A DNA stretch of 56,290 bases, taken from the NCBI GenBank assembly GCA_934359755.1, contig CAKRLV010000015.1, positions 1 through 56,290 on the forward strand. The letters run 5' to 3'. Below are positions 34,342-43,252 of this stretch, piece by piece. Under the pieces are notes generated by a model that had not been told where the DNA came from, did no database searches, and saw only the letters and a list, made by a program, of their open reading frames with translations. Made by a program: the position numbers and the translations under genes. Numbering within the stretch: the stretch's first letter is position 1; every line of letters begins with the position of its first letter. The stretch is from an uncultured Agathobacter sp. (GTDB taxonomy: Bacteria > Bacillota > Clostridia > Lachnospirales > Lachnospiraceae).

Positions 34342-35259
34342 ATGCGACATTTAATGAGTCCTCTGGATTTCTCTGTAGAAGAGTTAGACAAGCTGCTTGA
34401 TCTAGCTAATGACATTGAGGCACATCCAGACAAATATGCCCATTCGTGTGATGGGAAGAAGCTCGCAACATGCTTTTACGAGCCAAGTACAAGAACAAGA
34501 CTAAGTTTCGAGGCAGCAATGCTCAATCTCGGAGGTTCTGTTTTAGGTTTTCACAGTGCTGATTCTTCTTCGGCATCTAAAGGTGAAAGTGTTTCAGATA
34601 CTATTCGTGTTATTTCATGTTATGCAGATATATGTGCTATGCGTCACCCGAAGGAAGGTGCAGCACTTGTAGCTTCTTCTAAATCAAAGATACCTGTAAT
34701 CAATGCTGGAGATGGTGGACATCAGCATCCTACACAGACACTTACAGATCTTCTTACCATTCGTTCCCTCAAAGGAAGACTTGACAACATTACAATTGGT
34801 CTATGTGGAGATCTTAAATTTGGACGTACGGTTCATTCATTAATTAATGCAATGATAAGATATGAGAATGTTAAATTTGTTCTTATTTCACCAGATGAAC
34901 TTAAGATTCCTGATTATGTAAGAGAAGATGTTTTAAAGGCTAATGGAATTGAGTTTGAGGAAGTAGAAAGACTTGAGGATGCTATTGCAGACCTTGATGT
35001 ATTATATATGACAAGAGTTCAAAGAGAGCGTTTCTTCAATGAAGAAGATTATGTTCGTCTGAAGGATTTTTATGTACTTACAAAGAGCAAATTAGATCTG
35101 GCAAAAGAGGATATGCTTGTTCTTCATCCATTGCCAAGAGTAAATGAGATAGCAGTAGAAGTGGATGATGATCCACGCGCAGCTTATTTTAAGCAGGCAC
35201 AGTATGGTGTTTATGTGCGCATGGCACTCATTCTTACATTACTTGGATTGGCAGATTAA
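34342..35259 (+). CDS. pyrB: Aspartate carbamoyltransferase, catalytic subunit
   Basis: Joins carbamoyl phosphate and aspartate to carbamoyl-aspartate, the committed step of pyrimidine synthesis. 305 residues, normal length. It shows the phosphate-binding PSTRTRLSFE, the lysine loop SASKGESVSDT, GDGGHQHPTQTL and LVLHPLPR. The start has AGGAGGC 8 bases upstream. The regulatory subunit gene follows after 14 bases, so the holoenzyme is probably the allosteric type with CTP/ATP control. Confidence 0.98.
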   Translation: MRHLMSPLDFSVEELDKLLDLANDIEAHPDKYAHSCDGKKLATCFYEPSTRTRLSFEAAMLNLGGSVLGFHSADSSSASKGESVSDTIRVISCYADICAMRHPKEGAALVASSKSKIPVINAGDGGHQHPTQTLTDLLTIRSLKGRLDNITIGLCGDLKFGRTVHSLINAMIRYENVKFVLISPDELKIPDYVREDVLKANGIEFEEVERLEDAIADLDVLYMTRVQRERFFNEEDYVRLKDFYVLTKSKLDLAKEDMLVLHPLPRVNEIAVEVDDDPRAAYFKQAQYGVYVRMALILTLLGLAD

Positions 35260-35273
35260 AAGGAGGAGAAAAG

Positions 35274-35705
35274 ATGCTGAATATAAGTGGAATCAGTGAA
35301 GGATTTGTACTTGACCATATTAAAGCTGGGACAAGCCTTCAGATATATCATGACTTAAATCTTGACAAGTTAGATTGCACAGTAGCGATTATCAAGAATG
35401 CAAAGAGCAACAAGATGGGCAAGAAGGATATCATTAAAGTAGAATGTCCAGTTGAGGCATTAGACCTTGATATACTTGGCTTTATAGACCATAATATTAC
35501 AGTCAATGTAATAAAAGGTGATAAAATAGTCGAGAAGAGAGAACTTACAATGCCTAAGCAGATAAAGAATGTAATTAGATGTAAGAATCCAAGATGTATT
35601 ACATCGATTGAACAGGAACTTGATCAGATATTTGTCCTCACGGACGAGGCAAAGGAAGTTTATCGTTGCAAATACTGTGAAGAGAAATATAATCCTCTTT
35701 CATAA
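35274..35705 (+). CDS. pyrI: Aspartate carbamoyltransferase, regulatory subunit
   Basis: 143 residues. The N-terminal half is the nucleotide-binding domain (GTSLQIYHDLNL, AIIKNAKSNKMGKKD) and the C-terminal half holds the four zinc cysteines C103, C108, C132 and C135 that contact PyrB. It binds CTP or ATP and adjusts PyrB activity. AAGGAGGAG precedes the start. A terminator follows within 10 bases. Confidence 0.97.
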   Translation: MLNISGISEGFVLDHIKAGTSLQIYHDLNLDKLDCTVAIIKNAKSNKMGKKDIIKVECPVEALDLDILGFIDHNITVNVIKGDKIVEKRELTMPKQIKNVIRCKNPRCITSIEQELDQIFVLTDEAKEVYRCKYCEEKYNPLS

Positions 35706-35714
35706 TGGCAGATT

Positions 35715-35746
35715 ATCGGATAGATGCAGTAGTCTATCCGATTTTT
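35715..35746 (+). terminator. Intrinsic terminator of pyrBI
   Basis: ATCGGATAGA pairs perfectly with TCTATCCGAT and is followed by TTTTT. It divides pyrBI from the priA run, only 32 bases before the priA start. Confidence 0.92.
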
Positions 35747-35778
35747 ATGTAAAGAATATAGTAGCTGGAGGTGCATAA

Positions 35779-38010
35779 TTGTCTAAGTATGCCAACATAA
35801 TTGTTGATATATCACATGAAAAACTGGATAAGACATTTCAATATAGTATACCGCAGGAGCTTTTATCATTTATAAAAGTGGGAGTGGCTGTTGAGGTTCC
35901 ATTTGGAAGAAGGACTATAAGTGGATATGTAATAGAGCTTACGGATGAGCCTGAATTTGATGTTGAGAAGATAAAGCCAATCAAGTGTATCAAGGAAGGC
36001 AGCGTGGCGATAGAATCACAGCTCATTGAACTTGCAGGATGGATAAAGGATAATTATGGTTCGACCATGAATCAGGCACTTAAGACTGTTATTCCAATCA
36101 AGAAAGAGACAAAGGCAATTGTCAAAAGAACCATTCATCTTTTGCTGTCAGAGGAGGAAGCAAGACGCAAGCTTGTTATTTTCGAGGCTAAGAATCAGAC
36201 TGCAAGAGCAAGGCTTCTTCGTGAACTCATAAAGGCAAAAAGTCTTGATTATGCAATTGTCACTGGAAAGTTAAATGTGACAACACCTGTTATAAAGTCA
36301 TTCTGTGAACAGAAAATTATAGAGATTGAGAGTTCAAATGATTACCGAAATCCTATTTCCCATCTGACTAGTAGAGGATATGATATTAGCTTAAATGACG
36401 AGCAGCAGAATGTAGTTGATACCATTACCAGGGACTTTGCAGCAGGAGAACCTTATACATATCTTCTAAAAGGTGTCACGGGAAGTGGCAAAACAGAAGT
36501 ATATATGGAGCTGATTGCGCATATGATTGCAAGAGGAAAACAGGCGATTGTTCTTATTCCGGAGATTGCACTTACATTTCAGACTGTTATGAGGTTTTAT
36601 AACAGATTCGGAGACAGGGTATCTATCATGAATTCAAGACTTTCGGCTGGTGAGCGTTATGATCAGTTCCAGCGCGCCAAAAATGGTGATATAGACATAA
36701 TGATAGGACCAAGGTCAGCATTGTTTACACCTTTTTCAAATATAGGTATAATTATTATTGATGAAGAACATGAGAATTCATACAAAAGTGAGACATCACC
36801 GCGATATCATGCAAGAGAGGTTGCAATAAAAAGGGCGCAGATGAATGGTGCCTGTGTAGTGCTTGGCTCTGCGACACCTTCGGTGGACAGTTATTATAAT
36901 GCACAAAATGGGACATATAAGCTCCTTGAAATGAAAAAAAGGGTATCAGGCAAAGCACTGCCAGAGTGTGAGGTGGTTGATTTAAGGGCTGAACTAAGAG
37001 GGGGCAATCGTTCAATCTTAAGCGAGAGATTGCAGGAACTGATGGAAGAACGTCTTCAAAACAGGCAGCAGATTATGCTTTTTTTAAATAGAAGAGGCGT
37101 ATCTGGATTTATGTCGTGCAGAGCATGCGGGTATGTGGTAAAATGTCCTCATTGTGATGTGTCATTGAGCCAGCATAATAATGGCAGAATGGTATGCCAC
37201 TACTGCGGATATGAGATGCCGGTACCGAAAGTCTGTCCAAGCTGTGGTTCAAAGTATATAAGTGGATTTAAAGCGGGAACACAGAAAATTGAGATGATTG
37301 TAAAGCAGAGATTTCCGGAAGCGAGAATACTCAGAATGGACTTTGACACAACAAGAACAAAGGATTCATATGAGAAAATTCTGTCAGCATTTGCCAATCA
37401 TGAAGCGGATATTTTGATTGGAACGCAGATGATTGTAAAGGGGCATGATTTTTCCAATGTCACACTCGTAGGTGTACTGGCAGCAGATATGTCTTTGCAT
37501 GTGAGTGATTTTCACGCAGCAGAGAGGACATTTCAGCTGCTCACACAGGCGGCAGGCAGAGCAGGACGAGGCGAGATGCCAGGTAATGTCGTTATACAGA
37601 CCTATGATCCTGAGAATTATGCGATTACTACAGCAAAGGAACAGGATTATGAGAAGTTTTATGCGCAGGAAATTGAGTACAGACAGATTCTGTTTTACCC
37701 ACCAGTATGGAATTTACTGCTGATTCTTTGTTCATCACCATCACATGATGATGTGACAAATTGCAGTGAAGATATAGTTAAGAGGCTTGGAGAAGAGATT
37801 ACAAGAGAAAAAAGAGTACAGCTGGTAGGTCCGGCCGATGCGAGTATATCAAAAGTTAATGATTTTTATAGAAAAGTAATTTATCTAAAGACTCGAAAAT
37901 ATGATACACTAGTAGAATTAAAGAATGTAGTAGAGAAGCATATACGTGATAATGCTTTTTATAAAAATGTTACAGTTCAGTATGATTTTAACCCGATGAG
38001 TGGTTTTTAA
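35779..38010 (+). CDS. priA: Primosomal protein N' (replication restart helicase)
   Basis: 743 residues. PriA rebuilds replication forks by unwinding and loading the replicative helicase. The N-terminal DNA-binding domain is followed by Walker A GVTGSGKTEVY (about 235), IIDEEHENSY (DEAH-type motif), the paired zinc cysteines CRACGYVVKCPHC, CHYCG and CPSCGSKY (about 450-490), and QAAGRAGRGEMPG. The start is TTG at 35779 with GGAGGT 6 bases upstream. It heads a long co-directional run with very short gaps. Confidence 0.96.
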   Translation: MSKYANIIVDISHEKLDKTFQYSIPQELLSFIKVGVAVEVPFGRRTISGYVIELTDEPEFDVEKIKPIKCIKEGSVAIESQLIELAGWIKDNYGSTMNQALKTVIPIKKETKAIVKRTIHLLLSEEEARRKLVIFEAKNQTARARLLRELIKAKSLDYAIVTGKLNVTTPVIKSFCEQKIIEIESSNDYRNPISHLTSRGYDISLNDEQQNVVDTITRDFAAGEPYTYLLKGVTGSGKTEVYMELIAHMIARGKQAIVLIPEIALTFQTVMRFYNRFGDRVSIMNSRLSAGERYDQFQRAKNGDIDIMIGPRSALFTPFSNIGIIIIDEEHENSYKSETSPRYHAREVAIKRAQMNGACVVLGSATPSVDSYYNAQNGTYKLLEMKKRVSGKALPECEVVDLRAELRGGNRSILSERLQELMEERLQNRQQIMLFLNRRGVSGFMSCRACGYVVKCPHCDVSLSQHNNGRMVCHYCGYEMPVPKVCPSCGSKYISGFKAGTQKIEMIVKQRFPEARILRMDFDTTRTKDSYEKILSAFANHEADILIGTQMIVKGHDFSNVTLVGVLAADMSLHVSDFHAAERTFQLLTQAAGRAGRGEMPGNVVIQTYDPENYAITTAKEQDYEKFYAQEIEYRQILFYPPVWNLLLILCSSPSHDDVTNCSEDIVKRLGEEITREKRVQLVGPADASISKVNDFYRKVIYLKTRKYDTLVELKNVVEKHIRDNAFYKNVTVQYDFNPMSGF

Positions 38011-38024
38011 AGGAGGATAACAAA

Positions 38025-38498
38025 ATGGCACTAAGAACTATTAGAATACAAGGAGATCCAGTGCTGGAAAAGGTCTGTAGGGAAATTACAGAAGTGACAC
38101 CAAAGATTGAGACTTTAGCAAGTGATATGCTTGAGACAATGTATGATGCATGTGGAGTTGGTCTTGCTGCACCACAGGTAGGAATACTTAGAAGAATGGT
38201 AGTCATTGATGTTGGGGAAGGACCTATTATAATGATAAATCCAGTTATACTTGAGACAAGCGGAGAGCAGACTGGTGATGAAGGATGTCTGAGTCTTCCA
38301 GGTAAAGCAGGTCAGGTCACACGACCAAACTATGTAAAAGCAAAATATTATGACCTTGATATGAATGAGCTTATAGTAGAGGGCGAGGAGTTACTCGCAA
38401 GAGCAATTTGTCATGAATTAGATCACCTTGACGGGCATATGTATACAGAGAGAGTAGAGGGTGCCCTGCATGATGTGACATATGAAGAAGAGGAATAG
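38025..38498 (+). CDS. def: Peptide deformylase
   Basis: 157 residues. Removes the formyl group from new proteins. The three family motifs are intact: GVGLAAPQVG, EGCLSLP (metal Cys) and the metal/catalytic HELDHLDG. AAGGAGGATA precedes the start. It is paired with fmt, which adds the formyl group to the initiator tRNA. Confidence 0.98.
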   Translation: MALRTIRIQGDPVLEKVCREITEVTPKIETLASDMLETMYDACGVGLAAPQVGILRRMVVIDVGEGPIIMINPVILETSGEQTGDEGCLSLPGKAGQVTRPNYVKAKYYDLDMNELIVEGEELLARAICHELDHLDGHMYTERVEGALHDVTYEEEE

Positions 38499-38501
38499 CC
38501 T

Positions 38502-39434
38502 ATGAGAGTTATATATATGGGAACACCAGACTTTGCAGTGGGTGCACTTGAAGAGATAATAAAAGCAGGACATGAAGTAGTGCTTGTTGTTACACAGCCA
38601 GATAAGCCAAAGGGACGTGGCAAGACTATGCAGTTTACACCAGTCAAAGAGTGTGCATTGAAGCATGGAATAGAAGTGTTCCAGCCCGCAAAAGTAAGAG
38701 AGTCAGCAAATATAGAATATTTAAGAAAATTTAATCCTGATATAATTATAGTGGCAGCGTTTGGACAGATCCTTCCAAAGAGTATTCTGGATATGCCTAA
38801 ATATTGCTGTGTAAATATCCATGCATCACTTCTTCCGAAGTATCGTGGAGCCGCACCTATACAGTGGGCAATTATAAATGGTGATGAAGTCACAGGCGTT
38901 ACGACAATGCGGATGGCAGAGGGGATTGACACTGGCGACATGATAGCCAAGCGTCAGGTGAGAATTGATGAAGATGAGACAGGTGGAAGCCTGTTTGACA
39001 AGCTCACAGAAGTTGGCGCAAGACTTTGCGTTGAGACAATGGCTATGATTGAAGATGGAACAGCTGAGTATACACCACAGGACAGCGAGAGCGCTACTCA
39101 TACATCTATGATTAAAAAGGAATTAGGTCTTATAGACTGGAAAAAACCAGCAGTTGAGATTGAAAGACTTATACGAGGATTAAATCCATGGCCGAGTGCA
39201 TACACACATTTGAATGGCAAGACATTCAAAATCTGGAAAGCAAAAGTCATAGATGAGAGATTTGATTGTCAGCCAGGATGTATCTGCAAAGTTGATAAGA
39301 ATAATCTGTATGTTATGACCGGTGATGGGGTATTATCATTACTGGAAGTACAGTTAGAAGGTAAGAAACGAATGGAAGCAGAAGCTTTCCTTAGAGGCTT
39401 TAATGTTGAAGAAGGAACTTTCTTTAACGTATAG
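38502..39434 (+). CDS. fmt: Methionyl-tRNA formyltransferase
   Basis: 310 residues. Formylates Met-tRNA for translation start, using 10-formyl-THF. It shows MGTPDFAVGAL, the catalytic NIHASLLPKYRGAAPIQWAI, GIDTGDM and a C-terminal tRNA-binding domain (GLNPWPSAYT). It starts three bases after the def stop. The ribosome site is GAAGAGGAATAG in the end of def. Confidence 0.97.
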   Translation: MRVIYMGTPDFAVGALEEIIKAGHEVVLVVTQPDKPKGRGKTMQFTPVKECALKHGIEVFQPAKVRESANIEYLRKFNPDIIIVAAFGQILPKSILDMPKYCCVNIHASLLPKYRGAAPIQWAIINGDEVTGVTTMRMAEGIDTGDMIAKRQVRIDEDETGGSLFDKLTEVGARLCVETMAMIEDGTAEYTPQDSESATHTSMIKKELGLIDWKKPAVEIERLIRGLNPWPSAYTHLNGKTFKIWKAKVIDERFDCQPGCICKVDKNNLYVMTGDGVLSLLEVQLEGKKRMEAEAFLRGFNVEEGTFFNV

Positions 39435-39444
39435 GAGGTATCAT

Positions 39445-40143
39445 ATGTATCTATACTGGGACAACACTTATATATTAGTAATAATTGGTGCAATAATATG
39501 TTCATTAGCATCAGCTAAAGTTAAAACAACTTTTAATAAATACTCGAGATATAGAAGCATGTCTGGAATGACTGGTGCTATGGCAGCAGAAAGAATTCTC
39601 AGAAGTGCTGGAATTACAGATGTTACAATACGTCAGGTGTCAGGAAGCCTAAGTGACAATTATAATCCTGCATCAAAGACATTAAATCTCTCAGAGACGG
39701 TATATGGTTCTAACTCTGTTGCAGCAGTTGGTGTTGCAGCTCATGAGTGCGGACATGCAATTCAGCATGCAAGAGGTTATCTGCCATTATCACTTAGAAC
39801 AGCATTTGTACCTGTAGCTAATATCGGTTCAATGCTTGCATGGCCTATTATTATTTTTGGCGCTTTATTTAACAACAGAAGTTCCATGACATTTATTAAT
39901 CTTGGAATTATGCTTTTTTCGTGTGTGGTTATTTTTCAGCTTATCACTCTTCCGGTAGAGTTCAATGCGTCAAGAAGAGCGCTTGTGCAGCTTAAGACAC
40001 AGGGAATTCTTGGTGATGAAGAAATTAAATACACAAGACAGGTATTAGGTGCTGCAGCTCTTACTTATGTGGCAAGTGCAGCAGCAGGTATACTTCAGCT
40101 TTTAAGAATAATACTTTTGTTTGGAGGAAGAGACCGTGACTGA
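39445..40143 (+). CDS. YugP-type membrane zinc metallopeptidase
   Basis: 232 residues. A short N-terminal membrane segment (about 8-25), then the zinc-binding HECGH at 100-104 within GVAAHECGHAIQHA, and about three further membrane segments. This is the pattern of the YugP-like family, whose substrate is unknown. The start at 39445 has AGGAGG 6 bases upstream; the longer in-frame option from 39403 overlaps fmt. It is conserved in position next to fmt and rsmB in many clostridia. Confidence 0.93.
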   Translation: MYLYWDNTYILVIIGAIICSLASAKVKTTFNKYSRYRSMSGMTGAMAAERILRSAGITDVTIRQVSGSLSDNYNPASKTLNLSETVYGSNSVAAVGVAAHECGHAIQHARGYLPLSLRTAFVPVANIGSMLAWPIIIFGALFNNRSSMTFINLGIMLFSCVVIFQLITLPVEFNASRRALVQLKTQGILGDEEIKYTRQVLGAAALTYVASAAAGILQLLRIILLFGGRDRD

Positions 40144-41458
40144 TGGAGTAAATTCAAGAGAATTAGTGCTTGAAATGTTACTTGAAATAAATGAAAATGG
40201 ATCATACAGTCACCTTGTTCTTCGCGATGTATTAAGTAAATATCAGTATTTACAGAAGCAGGATAGAGCCTTTATCACCAGACTTACTGAGGGTACTATT
40301 GAGAGACTTATTGAGCTTGATTATATAATAGACCAGTTTTCCAAGACAAAGGTCAGAAAAATGAAACCTTTAATCCGCAATCTTCTTCGGATGAGTGTTT
40401 ATCAGATTATGTATATGGACAAAGTGCCTGATGCAGCCACATGTAATGAGGCTGTAAAGATTGCCAAGCGGCATAAGTTCCAGCAGTTGTCAGGATTTGT
40501 AAATGGAGTTCTTCGCAATATATCAAGGAACAAGAATACAATCAAATATCCAGATAAACAGAGCAATCCAGGAAGATATCTTGAGATTAAATACTCAATG
40601 CCTGCCTGGATAGTTGATAAATGGACTTGCGATTATGGCTATGAGAAGACAAGAGAGATTCTTGAGGGGTTCCAGAAAGAGAATAAATTATCCATAAGGA
40701 CAAATAAATCGGCATGTACCCCAGAAGAATTAAAGGAGCGGCTTATCAGTGAAGGTGTCACAGTCGAGAGTGTAAATACGAAGACACCGATAGATGAGTA
40801 TGCCTTTTATATATCAGACTATGATTATTTAGAGGCACTTGATTCTTTTAATGATGGCCTTTTTTATGTGCAGGATATAAGTTCTATGCTTGTGGCACAG
40901 ATTGCTGATGTAAAAAAGGATGATTACGTGATAGATGTATGTGCTGCGCCAGGAGGCAAGAGTACACATATAGCTGAACTGCTTGGGAATACTGGAATGG
41001 TTGATGCAAGAGACCTGACTGAGTACAAGGTTGGACTCATAGAGGATAATATAGCAAGAACCGGACTTACCAACATAAAAGCAAAAGTGTGGGATGCGAC
41101 AGTATTAGATGAACAGTCAGTGGGAAAAGCTGATGTACTTATATGTGATCTTCCTTGTTCAGGACTTGGTGTGCTCGGGAAGAAGACGGACATCAGATAC
41201 AAGATAACAGAACAGTCATTGACAAGTTTGTCGGAATTACAGCATAAAATTCTTGATACAGTATATACATATGTGAAGGACACTGGAATTCTTGTATATA
41301 GTACATGCACGATAAATAAGATAGAAAATGAAAAGACAGCAGAGTGGTTTACAACAAAATATCCACAGTTTAAGTTGGTTTCGATGAAGCAGATGTATCC
41401 TAAAGGAACAGGAAATGATGGATTTTTTATTGCAAAATTTCAAAATACGGGAGTGTAA
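40136..41458 (+). CDS. rsmB: 16S rRNA (cytosine-967-C5)-methyltransferase
   Basis: About 440 residues. A NusB-like RNA-binding domain (1-130) is followed by a SAM methyltransferase domain with VCAAPGGKSTH, the catalytic DLPCSGLGVLGKK and YSTCTI. It methylates a 16S rRNA cytosine. I place the start at GTG 40136 because GGAGGA lies 7 bases before it; a TTG at 40121 is in frame but overlaps the ribosome site. It overlaps yugP by 8 bases. One usually Arg-rich position in the SAM loop reads VDARDLTEYK, which is ordinary. Confidence 0.94.
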   Translation: MTDGVNSRELVLEMLLEINENGSYSHLVLRDVLSKYQYLQKQDRAFITRLTEGTIERLIELDYIIDQFSKTKVRKMKPLIRNLLRMSVYQIMYMDKVPDAATCNEAVKIAKRHKFQQLSGFVNGVLRNISRNKNTIKYPDKQSNPGRYLEIKYSMPAWIVDKWTCDYGYEKTREILEGFQKENKLSIRTNKSACTPEELKERLISEGVTVESVNTKTPIDEYAFYISDYDYLEALDSFNDGLFYVQDISSMLVAQIADVKKDDYVIDVCAAPGGKSTHIAELLGNTGMVDARDLTEYKVGLIEDNIARTGLTNIKAKVWDATVLDEQSVGKADVLICDLPCSGLGVLGKKTDIRYKITEQSLTSLSELQHKILDTVYTYVKDTGILVYSTCTINKIENEKTAEWFTTKYPQFKLVSMKQMYPKGTGNDGFFIAKFQNTGV

Positions 41459-42493
41459 ATGGCAGAAAAAATTGATATTAAATCTATGAATCTGGATGAA
41501 CTTATAGAATTCATAGAGAGCATAGGTGAGAAGAAATTCAGAGCAAAGCAGATATATGAGTGGCTTCATATCAAACAAGTAGAGTCATTTGATGATATGA
41601 GCAATATATCAAAGGATTTAAAGGCAAGGCTTGATGAGATATCTTATATAACATGCTTAAAGAAAGTAGATGTACAGATTTCAAAGATAGATGGTACACG
41701 AAAATATTTATTCGGACTTGCTGATGGAAATGTCATAGAAAGTGTCCTTATGAAATATAAGCATGGCAACTCAGTATGTATTTCATCACAGGTTGGATGC
41801 AGGATGGGATGCCGTTTCTGTGCTTCGACACTTGATGGACTTGTAAGAGGTCTGCATCCTTCAGAGATGATTGATCAGATATATAGAATTGGCAAAGATA
41901 TAGGTGAGAAAATTTCTAACGTTGTTGTCATGGGAACAGGTGAGCCAATGGACAACTACGACAATCTTCTTAAGTTCATAGAACTTTTGACCGATAAGAA
42001 CGGACTTAATATAAGTCAGAGAAATCTTACAGTTTCAACTTGTGGCATTGTGCCAAGAATGCGCCAGTTAGCAGATGAAAATTTATCAATAACACTTGCA
42101 CTCTCACTCCATGCATCAAATCAGGCAAAGCGTCTTGAACTCATGCCAGTTGCAAATGCATATGACATCCATGAGGTGATAGATGCATGTAAATACTACT
42201 TTGATAAGACAGGAAGAAGAGTGACATTTGAGTATAGTCTTGTCGGTGGTGTGAATGATTCAAATGAGGATGCGCGTGAGTTATCACAGCTTGTAAAAGG
42301 CATGAACTGCCACATAAATTTAATACCTGTAAACCCGATAAAAGAAAGAGATTATGTGCAATCTAATGCTTCTGTTATAGCTGCGTTTAAAAATAAACTT
42401 GAAAAAAACGGAATAAATGTTACTATTAGAAGAGAAATGGGCAGAGATATAGATGGTGCCTGTGGACAGCTTCGTAAGAAGTACATTGGATGA
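41459..42493 (+). CDS. rlmN: 23S rRNA (adenine-2503-C2)-methyltransferase, radical SAM
   Basis: 344 residues. Methylates A2503 of 23S rRNA (and some tRNAs). The radical-SAM cluster cysteines are C114, C118 and C121 in CRMGCRFC; VVMGTGEPMDN is the SAM-binding motif; the C-terminal catalytic cysteine lies in GACGQL. It starts on the base after the rsmB stop. It is the housekeeping RlmN form, not Cfr, judging by the length and family motifs. Confidence 0.96.
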   Translation: MAEKIDIKSMNLDELIEFIESIGEKKFRAKQIYEWLHIKQVESFDDMSNISKDLKARLDEISYITCLKKVDVQISKIDGTRKYLFGLADGNVIESVLMKYKHGNSVCISSQVGCRMGCRFCASTLDGLVRGLHPSEMIDQIYRIGKDIGEKISNVVVMGTGEPMDNYDNLLKFIELLTDKNGLNISQRNLTVSTCGIVPRMRQLADENLSITLALSLHASNQAKRLELMPVANAYDIHEVIDACKYYFDKTGRRVTFEYSLVGGVNDSNEDARELSQLVKGMNCHINLIPVNPIKERDYVQSNASVIAAFKNKLEKNGINVTIRREMGRDIDGACGQLRKKYIG

Positions 42494-42508
42494 GAAAGGA
42501 CCAAAAAG

Positions 42509-43252
42509 ATGAAGACGTTTTCCTTGACGGATACTGGTATTGTACGTGAAATGAATCAGGATTACTATTTCATGTCTGAGACAGCCGTTGGAAATCTCCC
42601 AAACCTTTTTATCGTTGCAGATGGAATGGGTGGTCATAAGGCAGGTGATTACGCCTCAAGATACTCGACACAGAGAGTAGTTGCGTCAATCACAAGGAAC
42701 CCGGGGGATCAGCCAGTTACAATTTTAAAAGAGGCAATAGAGAAAGCTAATGAGCTTCTTGTCATAGAATCAAAAGAGGATGAGAATAAAGCAGGAATGG
42801 GAACCACCATTGTTGCAGCAGTGATTGAAGACAGTCAGCTGTATGTTGCAAATGTTGGCGACAGCAGACTCTATGTTATTGGTGATACCATTATGCAGAT
42901 TACCAAGGATCATTCTTTGGTGAACGAGATGGTGAGAATGGGTGAGATTGATGAATCACAGGCCCGGGTACATCCAGACAAAAATATTATCACAAGAGCT
43001 ATCGGAGCCTCAGAGCATGTTGAAGTTGATTTCTTTGAAGTAGAACTGTCAAAGGATGATACTATTTTGTTGTGCTCAGATGGACTTACAAATATGGTTA
43101 GTGACGAGCAGATACTTGAGATTATAAAGAAAAATGATACACCGCAGAAACAGGTTACAGAACTTGTAAAGACAGCTAACAACAACGGTGGGCGTGATAA
43201 TATCACAGCTATGATAGTAAAACCATTTTCGGATGAGGTGAAGATATGTTAA
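42509..43252 (+). CDS. prpC: PP2C-type protein phosphatase (Stp/PrpC)
   Basis: 247 residues. Removes phosphate from Ser/Thr of targets of the neighbouring kinase. Metal-binding motifs are complete: REMNQD, VADGMGGHKAG, VGDSRLYV, CSDGLTNMV and GGRDNITAMIV. AAAGGACC precedes the start. It overlaps the kinase gene by seven bases, the common phosphatase-kinase pairing in Firmicutes. Confidence 0.97.
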   Translation: MKTFSLTDTGIVREMNQDYYFMSETAVGNLPNLFIVADGMGGHKAGDYASRYSTQRVVASITRNPGDQPVTILKEAIEKANELLVIESKEDENKAGMGTTIVAAVIEDSQLYVANVGDSRLYVIGDTIMQITKDHSLVNEMVRMGEIDESQARVHPDKNIITRAIGASEHVEVDFFEVELSKDDTILLCSDGLTNMVSDEQILEIIKKNDTPQKQVTELVKTANNNGGRDNITAMIVKPFSDEVKIC